From: Buxus sempervirens
Lineage: Eukaryota; Streptophyta; Magnoliopsida; Buxales; Buxaceae
Assembly: GCA_947561395.2 (NCBI GenBank)
Contig: OX387190.1
Location: forward strand, 27,026,858-27,090,857
Direction: 5' to 3'
Length of the DNA stretch: 64,000 nucleotides
In this document: in pieces, positions 44,245 to 52,932 of the stretch
Layout: every line of letters starts with the position of its first letter
Numbering within the stretch: the stretch's first letter is position 1
Translations under genes and position numbers: made by a program
The notes under the pieces: model-generated
Databases searched by the model: none
Seen by the model: only the letters and a program-made list of their open reading frames with translations
What the model was told of the DNA's origin: nothing

Positions 44245-44464
44245 TAGGGTTGGGCGGCGGGCCGGCCCGACACGCCTGAGACGTGCTCGGGCGGGCCGCG
44301 GGCCGGCCGTGCCGCGGGCCTGACGTGCCGCAGGCCTGGCAGGCCGCGGCATGCCAGGCCCGTTTGCCCAATACCCAGGCCCGACGGGCCAATTAATTTA
44401 AATTAAAAAAAAAACCCCAAAAAATCCCAAAAAATTTCTGTAAAATACTTTTATTATTCACAAA
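44245..44464 (-). mobile_element. hAT 2 border in copy B, truncated
   Basis: The first 220 bases of the hAT found at 10188, at the same site in the gene flank. The GC-rich subterminal part differs by indels from copy A (extra GGCCGTGCCGCGGGCCTG-type words). It stops at 44464, where Ogre internal sequence starts without any LTR, primer-binding site or duplication. Confidence 0.85.
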
Positions 44465-45848
44465 CGGACATGATAATCGCCTAAGGTAAGTGGTTTTTAA
44501 TGGGACCGTTGTGACCCTTCCACTTACCTGGGGACTTTCCCGGAACTTCGTATTGCGTGCCATTCTGCACTTTACTGGGAAAGATGGCAAAAATTCTTTT
44601 ATCAACTAAATTCAAACAAAACTCATCCGTATAGACACAGCACGTAGCCCAACTACACACACGGGCACGCCACCACACCGTGGTTGGATTTTTTAAATTT
44701 CCCACACCTATGTGAATGAACTGCGTGGGGTGACACGCACGAGGGAGGCTGCGTGGATGATCCGACCTTGAATAGACGAGCGACTCGGATATTGCTACTT
44801 CTTTACCAAGACTTAGACCTCTTTAGCAGCCTACCCTTCTTATTACTATGAACTGATCTTTGGGATGGTATTAGCACCTACGCTCCCGTGGCTTGCCGGG
44901 GAAAGCAAGGTAAACCCATCCCCCCAGTTTTCTGGAGTCCATTAGCACCACTGGTTTCTTGCCGTGGCACGCGAGGATCCAGTACTAGTCCAGACCCTTG
45001 TAGCCTTATGTCTCGGGCTGGGTATACTTCCCCACCTAACGTTTCTGAATGAACCTCGCGTTGTGCATGAGAGGGTGAGTAGGATGTGAATGATGAATAA
45101 AATCGGAATAAAATCCAGAGTCCATTAGGGGTAGCAACCCCCGCTTTTTGCATACAAAATTGAGTAAACCCTAGATTCCGGGCTACCTCAGCCCTAATTT
45201 AGGAAGCTAACCTAACTTCGATCAGGGGAACCACCCCAGATCCATGCATTGAGTCATGTATGCTATGGGTCTTGACCCATTAGAGTCCGCTGGGAGCACT
45301 TTAAGTCCAGATTGGTCTTTTAGAGCAGATGAAAGCCGGCCAGATCAGACAAACAGATGAAAGCAGGCCAGATCAGAACAAGGGCACTAAACCCTAGATC
45401 TAGGAATTTTTAGCCTACCCGCTTGGAAGGCAATTTGTACCCTCCATTTTGGCTCCCAACAACCTTAAGGATGAATTCTTTACAGCTTTGTAAATATTTT
45501 TGTAAACCTTCGCCCTCGATGGCAAGTTGTAATTTTTGCTATGGTCCGACACCGGAAGCAGATGAAAGAACAGATGAAAGATAGAAAAGACTGATCAGGA
45601 CTTGAGTGTGCTCCTCTACACAAGTATATCTAGGAGTCGCGCCTTCACTGGTGCCAACCCTTAGACCCACACACCATGTGTGCTTAAGTTAAATTCCGCA
45701 TTGCTTTATCTTTTGATTTATTCTGTGAAGCATGTTAGAACTGCTAAGTAGATAGCCCTTTTACTTACGATTATGCATACTTTAGGACTAATTGAGAAGT
45801 TTGGTGTGGAACCTTAAACTGATTTGGAATTTCGATTGGATAGTTGGC
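44465..45848 (+). other. Ogre/Tat 5' internal region, 5'-truncated
   Basis: Non-coding sequence upstream of ORF1. It starts directly against the hAT border. A primer-binding site would be expected just after a 5' LTR, and none is seen. No gene is supported here. Confidence 0.6.
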
Positions 45849-47281
45849 ATGGCATCGTCATCCTCATCTGAGAGAATCCGCTTCCCTAGAATAGAGAAGT
45901 GCGCCTGGGATACCCCCTGGATCCGTTCTTGGACAAGGCAGCTCCAAGGGAGTGAGCAGATTGAATGGGAGCACAAATACCGTATGGGACAGACTTTGTC
46001 CCTGTTAAATGTGCCGATCAACTGGGATATGATCCAAGCAGCCTTGCTTTTCTGGGATCCCCAGCTTTCAGTGTTTCGATTCGGGATCAATGAGTTGACT
46101 CCCACAGTTGAGGAACTTGACCTGTTCCTCCGATTTCGCGACTTAGGAGAACCCGCTAGGCCAAGTCTCAAAGAAAGCTACAAGAATGAAGCTTGCGTTT
46201 TCTTTGGCCTCTCAAGGGGAGAATTCCAGACCTTAGGAGGTGACAAGTCATTTACTCGGGTCTCTAAAGCATTCCTAGCTGAGAAAATGAGAAACAAAAA
46301 GCAGGAAAGACCCCGAGCTTGGTTTGACACCTTCACCCTTGTGGTTCTGTCGCAAATCTTCTTTCCAACTGGGGGAGACACCATTAATTTGGCCCTCATG
46401 GAAATTGTGGATCAACTTAAGACGGGGTACCGAATCATGCCACTGATCCTAGCTCAACTGTTCCATTCCCTGACTTTGTCCAAAAACGGAACCCGGAGGT
46501 TTCAAGGGTGCGCTCCCCTTCTCCACATTTGGCTGCAAGACCACCTGATGGTGTCATCACCCGTCAGTGCATATTACAAGGCAACCGGCGACAACATCCA
46601 TTGGTTGGCTCAAAGAGAGATCAAACCAGACCTACCCGTTCGTGAGGATTGGTTTAAACCACTTTCTCCACCTGAAGGGAGAAACAGACATTAGATGGTG
46701 GGGTACATACAACATCCCTTACACCCCCATCATAGCTTTCAAGAAAAGAGAGGGACTTGCCTTGATAGGCCTTACCCAGGCCATGCCGTATTATCCGATT
46801 CGGGTTCTGAGACAGTTTGGGAAACCGCAGGGAATCCCGATCCAGGACAACCTGAGCGGTTTGATTGGTCCACTCACTAAGGGACTGAGGACACAGTTGC
46901 TGGTAGAGTGGAAGACGGTGTGCGTATACCGGGAGGACGTCTTCACCGAATTACACTTTCGAGACTACGAGCAGTGGATAGCTCGGGAATTTGGCCACGA
47001 CGGCCCCCCACCTCTTCAACCTGTCGCTTCAAGCGACATTCCAGTTCCGCCCCCTAACACATATAGGGACAGGGTGGCCGAACTGCAAGACTCACTCCCG
47101 TATCCATTCAGCTTACGTGGATTCGGAACGGGAGAGTAGGCAGGCCAATACGGCCTTGCAACATGAATTGGACTTGGTGCGCAAACGCGCTGAGGAGGAC
47201 CGACGTCTGCGGAACAAGCTTCTGCGCGCCTTGAGGAGGCAAGACGTGTCCTCCCACTATGATGATGACCAACCTAGCTAG
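45849..47281 (+). pseudogene. Ogre ORF1 (extra upstream ORF), two frameshifts
   Basis: ATG 45849 opens MASSSSSERIRFPRIEKC and a frame to 46694, followed by IPYTPIIAF...YYPIRVLRQFGKPQGIP in a second frame to 47139, and by a charged coiled coil (ANTALQHELDLVRKRAEEDR) in a third frame to 47281. The overlapping frames point to two frameshifts, near 46570-46690 and 47050-47130. Such an ORF ahead of gag is a hallmark of Ogre elements. Its blocks (LTPTVEELDLFLRF, the RVLRQFG motif) resemble the plant DUF7745-type domain. The function of this ORF in the element is unknown. Confidence 0.75.
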
Positions 47282-47630
47282 ACTTTGGTTTTGTTGTTTT
47301 TCTTTTTTTATGAATATGCTAATGTACTATGAGCCGCTGTGGCACTTTTTTTATTAAGCATGAATTGCCTTTCTATTCTGTTATGTGTTCAAACTTAACA
47401 AAACAAGAACCTGAAATAAAAGAACTAATTCCCTCAAAAAGGGCAACTCGGTCTCCAATAGACCATCTCTCTCAATCAATTGTAGAATTTCTGGTCGCTG
47501 CGACCCCAACTCTTTTAATGGCATCTTTCTCATTGAGATCCTGAAACCCGGCAAGTGTTTAAAAAAAAAAAAAAAACCCAAGAATTTGAGCTCAGATCAC
47601 ACCCGTCTGTATCTTTCCAAAGATCATTCA
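47282..47630 (+). other. Spacer after ORF1
   Basis: Non-coding, with a poly-A run at 47561-47577. I see no gene in it. Confidence 0.5.
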
Positions 47631-47631
47631 G

Positions 47632-47940
47632 TCGAATTTCTTTAGGGCACCGAAACCGCCGACGGATGAGTCGGATATTGGTGGAGGAGCGTCCTGGCAT
47701 AGCCTACCCCATTTAGTGACACCAAAGCCACCAGTGATTGAATCGGATATTGGCTGCGGAGCGTCCGGGTACTACTAGTCGAATCCTTTAGGGCACCGAA
47801 ACCGCCGACGGATGAGTTGGATATTGGTGGAGGAGCGTCCTGGCATAGCCTACCCCTTTTGTGACACCAAAGCCGCCGGTGATTGAATCGGATATTGGCT
47901 GCGGAGCGTCTGGGTACTACTAGCCGAATTCTCAGTTTGC
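47632..47940 (+). repeat. 147-bp tandem repeat made of two related halves
   Basis: Units start at 47632 (TCGAATTTCTTTAGGGCACC), 47779 and, partly, 47924. Each unit has two related halves of about 73 bases, one with GGCACCGAAACCGCCGACGG and one with GACACCAAAGCC(A/G)CC(A/G)GTG, both followed by TCGGATATTGG and GGAGCGTCC. It lies between ORF1 and gag. Confidence 0.8.
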
Positions 47941-48080
47941 CAAAGCCGTTGACGGATGAGTCGGACGTGGCTAAAGCAACCCTGAGTGCTGCCTTATCAG
48001 CCCCCTTCTTTGGCCATGCGTGGTCCAGCCTTGTGATTCTGAGCTCAACAGAAAAAAAAAAAAAACCCCAGTTTTTAAAA

Positions 48081-48525
48081 AGGGGTTCCCTTCCCTTGTC
48101 GTGTTAAAAGCGACTAAAATAGACCAGTTAAACTGGGTTCTCTTCCCCAGGTACCTGCGGGTATCTAAAATAGACCAGGTTCATAGGGTTCCCTTTCCCA
48201 GCTGCATCCGTACAGCTAAAATAGACCAGTATCCATAAAATTAGGGTTCTCTTTCCCAGGTACCTATGGGTTACCTAAAACAGATCAGTTGAAAAAAGTT
48301 TAGGTTCTCTTCCCTTGCCACCTACGGGTAGCTAAAATAGATTCGGTCCTTAGGGTTCTCTTCCCCGGTTGTCTTAGAATAGCCAAAATAGATCAGTCTT
48401 TAGAAGTCACTTAGGGTTCTCTTCCCTGGGTACTTGCGGGTACCTAAAATAGATCAGTTTAATCAAAGTTCAGGTTCTCTTCCCTTGTTGCCTTAGGGTA
48501 GCTAAAATAGATCAGTGAACTCAAA
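48081..48525 (+). repeat. Eight-unit variable-stem hairpin array upstream of gag
   Basis: Units of about 50-65 bases have a constant left arm (GGGTTCTCTTCCC) and a constant right arm (TAAAATAGA(C/T)CAG), with a different hairpin between them in each. Stems are GTCG/CGAC (48098-48114), AGGTACC/GGTATCT (48149-48166), AGCTG/CAGCT (48200-48217), AGGTA/TACCT (48258-48276), GCCACC/GGTAGC with one mismatch (48317-48332), GGTTGT/ATAGCC (48367-48384), GGGTAC/GTACCT (48428-48445) and GTTGCC/GGTAGC (48487-48502). Some pairs are G-U. Confidence 0.8.
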
Positions 48526-48684
48526 TCCAATCAAGAAATCAGCATAAATCAAATAAACAAGTTATGTCAAATAAATTGCAATGAATGATTCATGTGAATT
48601 GCACTAATGCCTGCGAATTGCTACCAGGTACCCAAAATTGCTTTCAGAAGTCCGTACCTGCTAAGATCAAGGAGAAGGCTCGAA

Positions 48685-51600
48685 ATGGACCGACAAGGAG
48701 AGCAGACGCCGCCAGGGCAGCATCCAGCAGAACCTAGTCACGCACAAGTAGTCAGTGAGATGCAACAGAGAATTGACGGCATGAGTTCCATCATTCAGGA
48801 ACTAATGGCTGAGCTGAGGGAGTTAAGACAGGCCCCACCAGTGGCACCAGTCGCCCAGCAACCGCCACAAGCAGAAGTGGCACCACCACCACGCCCGGCC
48901 AACCCCCCTCCCCTAGCACCACCACCACCACCGGCGGTGCCATTCCATATTCCCCAACCAGATCAGCTTCTGCCTGCCCAACTAGGGCAAGGTGATGAGG
49001 ATTGGTACAGGGCCCAGGAGATACAGTTTGAGGAAAAGCTGACAGCAGTGAGAGAAGAGAACAGGGCAGAGATGGCCACCTTGAAGGAACAGCTCAAACA
49101 ACTCCAACCAAGCACAGTGCAGAGTGAGGCTACCCTGGAGAGCCTCTGCTTCTTTTCAGACATCCAACTCCCGGCCAAGTTCAAGTGCCCTGAGTTACAC
49201 CAGTTCGATGGCACCGGGTGCCCACTAAACCACTTGAGGTCGTACTCAGGCGACATGTGTCAGTACGCTAAAGAAGAACGGATCATGGTGCAGTTCTTCC
49301 AGAAGTCATTAACTGGGGCCGCTTACTCCTGGTTCTTGAGTTTGGATAAGGGTAAGATCAAGACATGGAATGATCTGGCAGCTGTTTTCATCCAGCAGTA
49401 CCGCCTGAACAGTCAAATTGTGCAGACTAGGGCAGAGTTGCAGAGGCTGGCTAAGAAGAGCCAGGAATCAGTGAGAGAATATGCCAAGCGCTGGAAGGAG
49501 CTGGCAGCATTAGTGCAACCACCATTGCTAGAGCAAGAAATGACGTCGTTGTTCATTGCGTCATTAGGTCAGCCCTTCTTCTCTCTGCTGCTGGGGCAGA
49601 GCACGTCGAATTTCAATGATCTGATCCTGACGGCAGATCGAATAGAGGATGCAGTAAGAGCTGGAAAGATTGACGGCAGTGGGCAGAGTGCCCCACCAAG
49701 AAGGCCTGTGACTGGGCAAACTAGCAGAAATCAGGGGCAGGAGCCCAGAAGGCAAGAGCAGCAAGCTGTGAACTATGTATACCCGGCACAGCCCCACCAT
49801 TTCTCCCAAAGACCAGAGGCGGTGGCACCCCAAGGAACAGGGCAGGCTGCCTACCAAGGGGTAAGAAGGACGAGAGAAGAAATGGAAGCTAGGATGAAGC
49901 GGGTCTTCACTCCACTCCCGTATGCACCAGCAGAGTTTCTGCCTACTTTGTTGAAGAAGGGGTATGTGCAAGTCAAGCCCCCGAACCCCAGGTTGGTCAA
50001 TGCTAGGAGCTACAATGCAGCCGAGCGGTGCGAGTACCACTCCGGTGCCCCAGGGCATCACACTAATCGGTGCTGGGACCTAAGGCACGATATCCAGGAC
50101 TTGATTGATAGCAAGCGCATCATGGTTGACCCCCCGGCACCACCCGCCCAGACTCCAGCAGCCGGCGTAACTACCAATCCTCTCCCAGATCACTCAAAGG
50201 CCTCTACTAGTAGAACGGCAAATCAGGTAAGCAGTGATCAAAGCACCGGGCAGTTCGACCCTTCTACACTTATTGGCCGGCCAGGGCAGACAGTGAGGGT
50301 GCAACTTCAAGTAGAGGCCCCCTTGACAACAATTATGGTTGAGAAGGATACAGACGCCTACATCTGTGTTATAGAGGATGAACCTCAGAGCAGTGAGGAA
50401 GTCACGGGGCCGTGGAACCCGGTACAGTGCGGATGGATCAGCGACTCCCCATCCCCTCCACGCAGAGAGGGAATCGGTAGTTCCGAAGGACCCTGGTTCC
50501 GAAATGGGCCACAGGACACGGACGCGTCAGTGGGCAGTTCAAGGGTACCCCCGCAGATGTCTCCCGAATGGCCACCCGAGTATATGTCTGCGACATCCGA
50601 GCCGGACCTACAATCCCTCATCGATCTCCTATCAGCGGAACCGAGTTCAGAATCTTCTTCCCACGGCACGTCTGAATGGTTCGTCCCCCCTCATGCCACG
50701 GAAGAAGAGGAACCACCATCCACTCCTGAACTTGCAACCCTGCTTGATCCGTATGAGAGTTCAGACGAGTCCCCTGATACGGACTCAGAAGACACATCGG
50801 CAGAAGAAAGCAGGGCAGTGAACGTTATCGAAGGAGATGGCAGTGACTTCCCTACTGATCTTCCTCTAGTGCACTTCCACACACCCACAGACCAAGAGTT
50901 TTTCTACCCCACCCCTCTCGCCAACCCCTCCGCCCTTAACATCCACGATATCATGGACTCGCCTCCACAAGACCCCTTCCACCTTTCATTCGAACCACCC
51001 ACACTGAATCTTTCAAAGCTCAACCTGGAGCCGCCCTCGTACAAGGCCGCACCCCCACCTTACCCCACCCAATCTTTCCACCATCAAGCCACCTCCACAA
51101 CCACCATTGAAGCAGAAATCGACCGAATCACCCGATCTGGTCGATATGTAAACACCGATCCCCCACCCGCACCAGAGGGAGCAGAAGCAGAAGCTAAAGC
51201 AAAAAGGAAAGAAAAAGGGAAGGACGTGGTTACAGAATTGCCACCGACCCTCAAGAGAAAGGGAAAGGCTACAGAGGAGGAGGTCACAGATTTGAACCAC
51301 AGCATCTACACTCCCGGGTATGATCTCCTCCAGCAGTTGAACAAGGTACCCGCCCAGATCTCCATAATGAGGCTTCTGATCGACTCAGAGAAACACCGGG
51401 CAGTGCTAATGAGGGTCCTGGGTGATGCACACGTACCAACGGATATCGATCCTGAGCAGCTAGGGGCAGTGGTGTCAGTGATCATGGCACCCCAGGCAAT
51501 CTCTTTCTCTGCAGCGGATCTGCCACCGGAGGGTTGTGACCATGCTGAGCCACTTTATATAACTGTGAAGTGTGTAGATCTCATTGTAAAGCGAGCCATG

Positions 51601-52212
51601 ATCGACAATGGGCCAGCGTTGAATATATGCCCAATGAGGACATTCCATAGCTTACAATTGAGCCCTACCATGATCAAGCCAAGTGGGCACAACGTTAGAG
51701 GCTTTGACAACGCCCGAAGGGATTCACTGGGAGAGGTCACTTTGGTGATCATAATTGCAGACAGGCCCTTTACCATGGAGTTTGAACTCATGGACATCAA
51801 CGCCTCATTCAATCTGCTGATTGGGAGGCCTTGGCTGCATCAGGCAGGAGCAGTATCTTCCACACTGCACAGGATGGTCCGGTTCATATCAGGCAACGAA
51901 CTTATAACAGTACATGCTGAGGACCACCGAGAGTTCGAAAGGGTCGGAGTACCCTATGTGGATTATGAGTTACCCACCACACTCAATTTCCGAGCTGTGG
52001 AGATGGTGCAAGTGAATCATATCCCTGAGTCTAAAAGGGGGCGAAGACTCTCGAAAAGGCAAAGGAAGAACATGTTTAGTGCCGCTGATTGCGCAGACTG
52101 GGGTCTCAGAGCCGGTGATGGACTGGGCAAGTATAAGCAGGGAATTAAGGCAGCCATCCAACCTTATGGGCAGACTACTGGGTTTGGACTGGGGTTCAGG
52201 CCGCAGTCGTAA
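48685..52212 (+). CDS. Ogre/Tat gag-protease polyprotein
   Basis: A long uninterrupted frame; I prefer ATG 48685 (MDRQGEQTPPGQ), though the frame is open from ATG 48607. Order of domains: a coiled-coil and Pro-rich N-terminal part; a retrotransposon gag domain (about 49180-49660, with FDGTGCPLNHLRSY, WFLSLDKGKI and TRAELQRLAKKSQESVREYA); a knuckle-like C-H-H-C cluster CEYHSGAPGHHTNRC (about 50030); a long acidic linker; an aspartic protease (MIDNGPALNICP, with the catalytic Asp at 51604-51606, then LLIGRPWLH); and a G-patch-like segment (DGLGKYKQGI). Protease has DNG where DSG or DTG is common; DNG is familiar in Tat-type proteases. TAA 52210-52212 ends the frame, which then continues open to 52932. 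Confidence 0.88.
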   Translation: MDRQGEQTPPGQHPAEPSHAQVVSEMQQRIDGMSSIIQELMAELRELRQAPPVAPVAQQPPQAEVAPPPRPANPPPLAPPPPPAVPFHIPQPDQLLPAQLGQGDEDWYRAQEIQFEEKLTAVREENRAEMATLKEQLKQLQPSTVQSEATLESLCFFSDIQLPAKFKCPELHQFDGTGCPLNHLRSYSGDMCQYAKEERIMVQFFQKSLTGAAYSWFLSLDKGKIKTWNDLAAVFIQQYRLNSQIVQTRAELQRLAKKSQESVREYAKRWKELAALVQPPLLEQEMTSLFIASLGQPFFSLLLGQSTSNFNDLILTADRIEDAVRAGKIDGSGQSAPPRRPVTGQTSRNQGQEPRRQEQQAVNYVYPAQPHHFSQRPEAVAPQGTGQAAYQGVRRTREEMEARMKRVFTPLPYAPAEFLPTLLKKGYVQVKPPNPRLVNARSYNAAERCEYHSGAPGHHTNRCWDLRHDIQDLIDSKRIMVDPPAPPAQTPAAGVTTNPLPDHSKASTSRTANQVSSDQSTGQFDPSTLIGRPGQTVRVQLQVEAPLTTIMVEKDTDAYICVIEDEPQSSEEVTGPWNPVQCGWISDSPSPPRREGIGSSEGPWFRNGPQDTDASVGSSRVPPQMSPEWPPEYMSATSEPDLQSLIDLLSAEPSSESSSHGTSEWFVPPHATEEEEPPSTPELATLLDPYESSDESPDTDSEDTSAEESRAVNVIEGDGSDFPTDLPLVHFHTPTDQEFFYPTPLANPSALNIHDIMDSPPQDPFHLSFEPPTLNLSKLNLEPPSYKAAPPPYPTQSFHHQATSTTTIEAEIDRITRSGRYVNTDPPPAPEGAEAEAKAKRKEKGKDVVTELPPTLKRKGKATEEEVTDLNHSIYTPGYDLLQQLNKVPAQISIMRLLIDSEKHRAVLMRVLGDAHVPTDIDPEQLGAVVSVIMAPQAISFSAADLPPEGCDHAEPLYITVKCVDLIVKRAMIDNGPALNICPMRTFHSLQLSPTMIKPSGHNVRGFDNARRDSLGEVTLVIIIADRPFTMEFELMDINASFNLLIGRPWLHQAGAVSSTLHRMVRFISGNELITVHAEDHREFERVGVPYVDYELPTTLNFRAVEMVQVNHIPESKRGRRLSKRQRKNMFSAADCADWGLRAGDGLGKYKQGIKAAIQPYGQTTGFGLGFRPQS

Positions 52213-52932
52213 GACTACTCTCGACTCCTGGGGAACCGTGCCGAAAGGAAAAGAGCCAGAGTTGAAGGTAGGGATCCGCATTGGCCGATCTGTGTGCATG
52301 GTGAGCTGTATCATCACTTCGCCAATATGGAGCGTGAAGCGGCTCAGTCCCTCAAAAACATCATTCCGCAGGGATGGGGAGACGAGTTTGAGGACACCCC
52401 AGATACGGAAGAAGACTATTTGGAAGGACTAGCACAGACGCTTTGGGAAGAACCGCCAACCCTAGAAATGATCGGAAATGCAGTGGAGGTGGACCCGCTA
52501 GCACTGGAAGGGTCACCAGATAATGTGCCAGCGTTGGTCGCTCTAGAATCTGTTGATGAAGTTACCGTGGCTTTCCCTACACTAGAAGAGCCGTTCATCC
52601 TTGAGGGAATACCCGTCTCACCTGCAATCGCAGTTGAAGCACCGCCGCCTGCTCCCGTCGAAGAATCCAGAGAGGAAGAAGGCCCTGTCATGTATATTTG
52701 CATGATGGAAGGACAAGACAGCTCAGGGACCCCAACCGGCAGGCCAAGGTCGCCTCCTCCACCTCCTTATGTCCCACACCCAGGGACCCGTGACGGCCTG
52801 AACCGGATGTTCCGCAACATGCCTCAGGTGCTAGGGCCAGTGCCCGAAGAAGTGTACCACGCAGCTTATGGCAAATGGGCACCACCTGCTTACTCTTCTA
52901 CGGTGCCTGGATACCAACTGGAATACCCATAA
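52213..52932 (+). pseudogene. Acidic spacer frame after protease
   Basis: The gag-protease frame continues open after the TAA at 52210 for 239 codons, with FANMEREAAQSLKNIIPQGW and acidic, Pro-rich sequence, ending at TAA 52930-52932. The stop overlaps an ATG of the pol frame as TAATG. In Ogre elements this interval is where an intron is described between protease and reverse transcriptase, so the frame change could be bridged by splicing; I did not identify splice sites. Confidence 0.55.

Larger units (their letters stand above)
17874..44464 (+). repeat. Segmental duplication, copy B
   Basis: The counterpart of 91-10187 plus the hAT border, expanded by later insertions. The non-coding block is interrupted by a solo LTR (18890-20691) and a Mutator-like element (21239-25800), and ends at 26152. 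The gene-bearing block resumes at 30820 and is interrupted by the copia element 31415-43583. Copy B keeps about 110 bases (18017-18150) and a 19-base piece near 30944 that copy A has lost. It stops at 44464, where Ogre sequence begins abruptly. Confidence 0.85.

Noticed and set aside
46695..46880. Open frame downstream of the first ORF1 stop
   Set aside because: It is in the wrong frame; the ORF1-like protein sequence continues in the neighbouring frame (46567-47139).
48081..48525. CRISPR-like array of repeats and variable spacers
   Set aside because: The genome is a plant, unit length and flanks vary, and the variable parts are self-complementary stems rather than foreign spacers.
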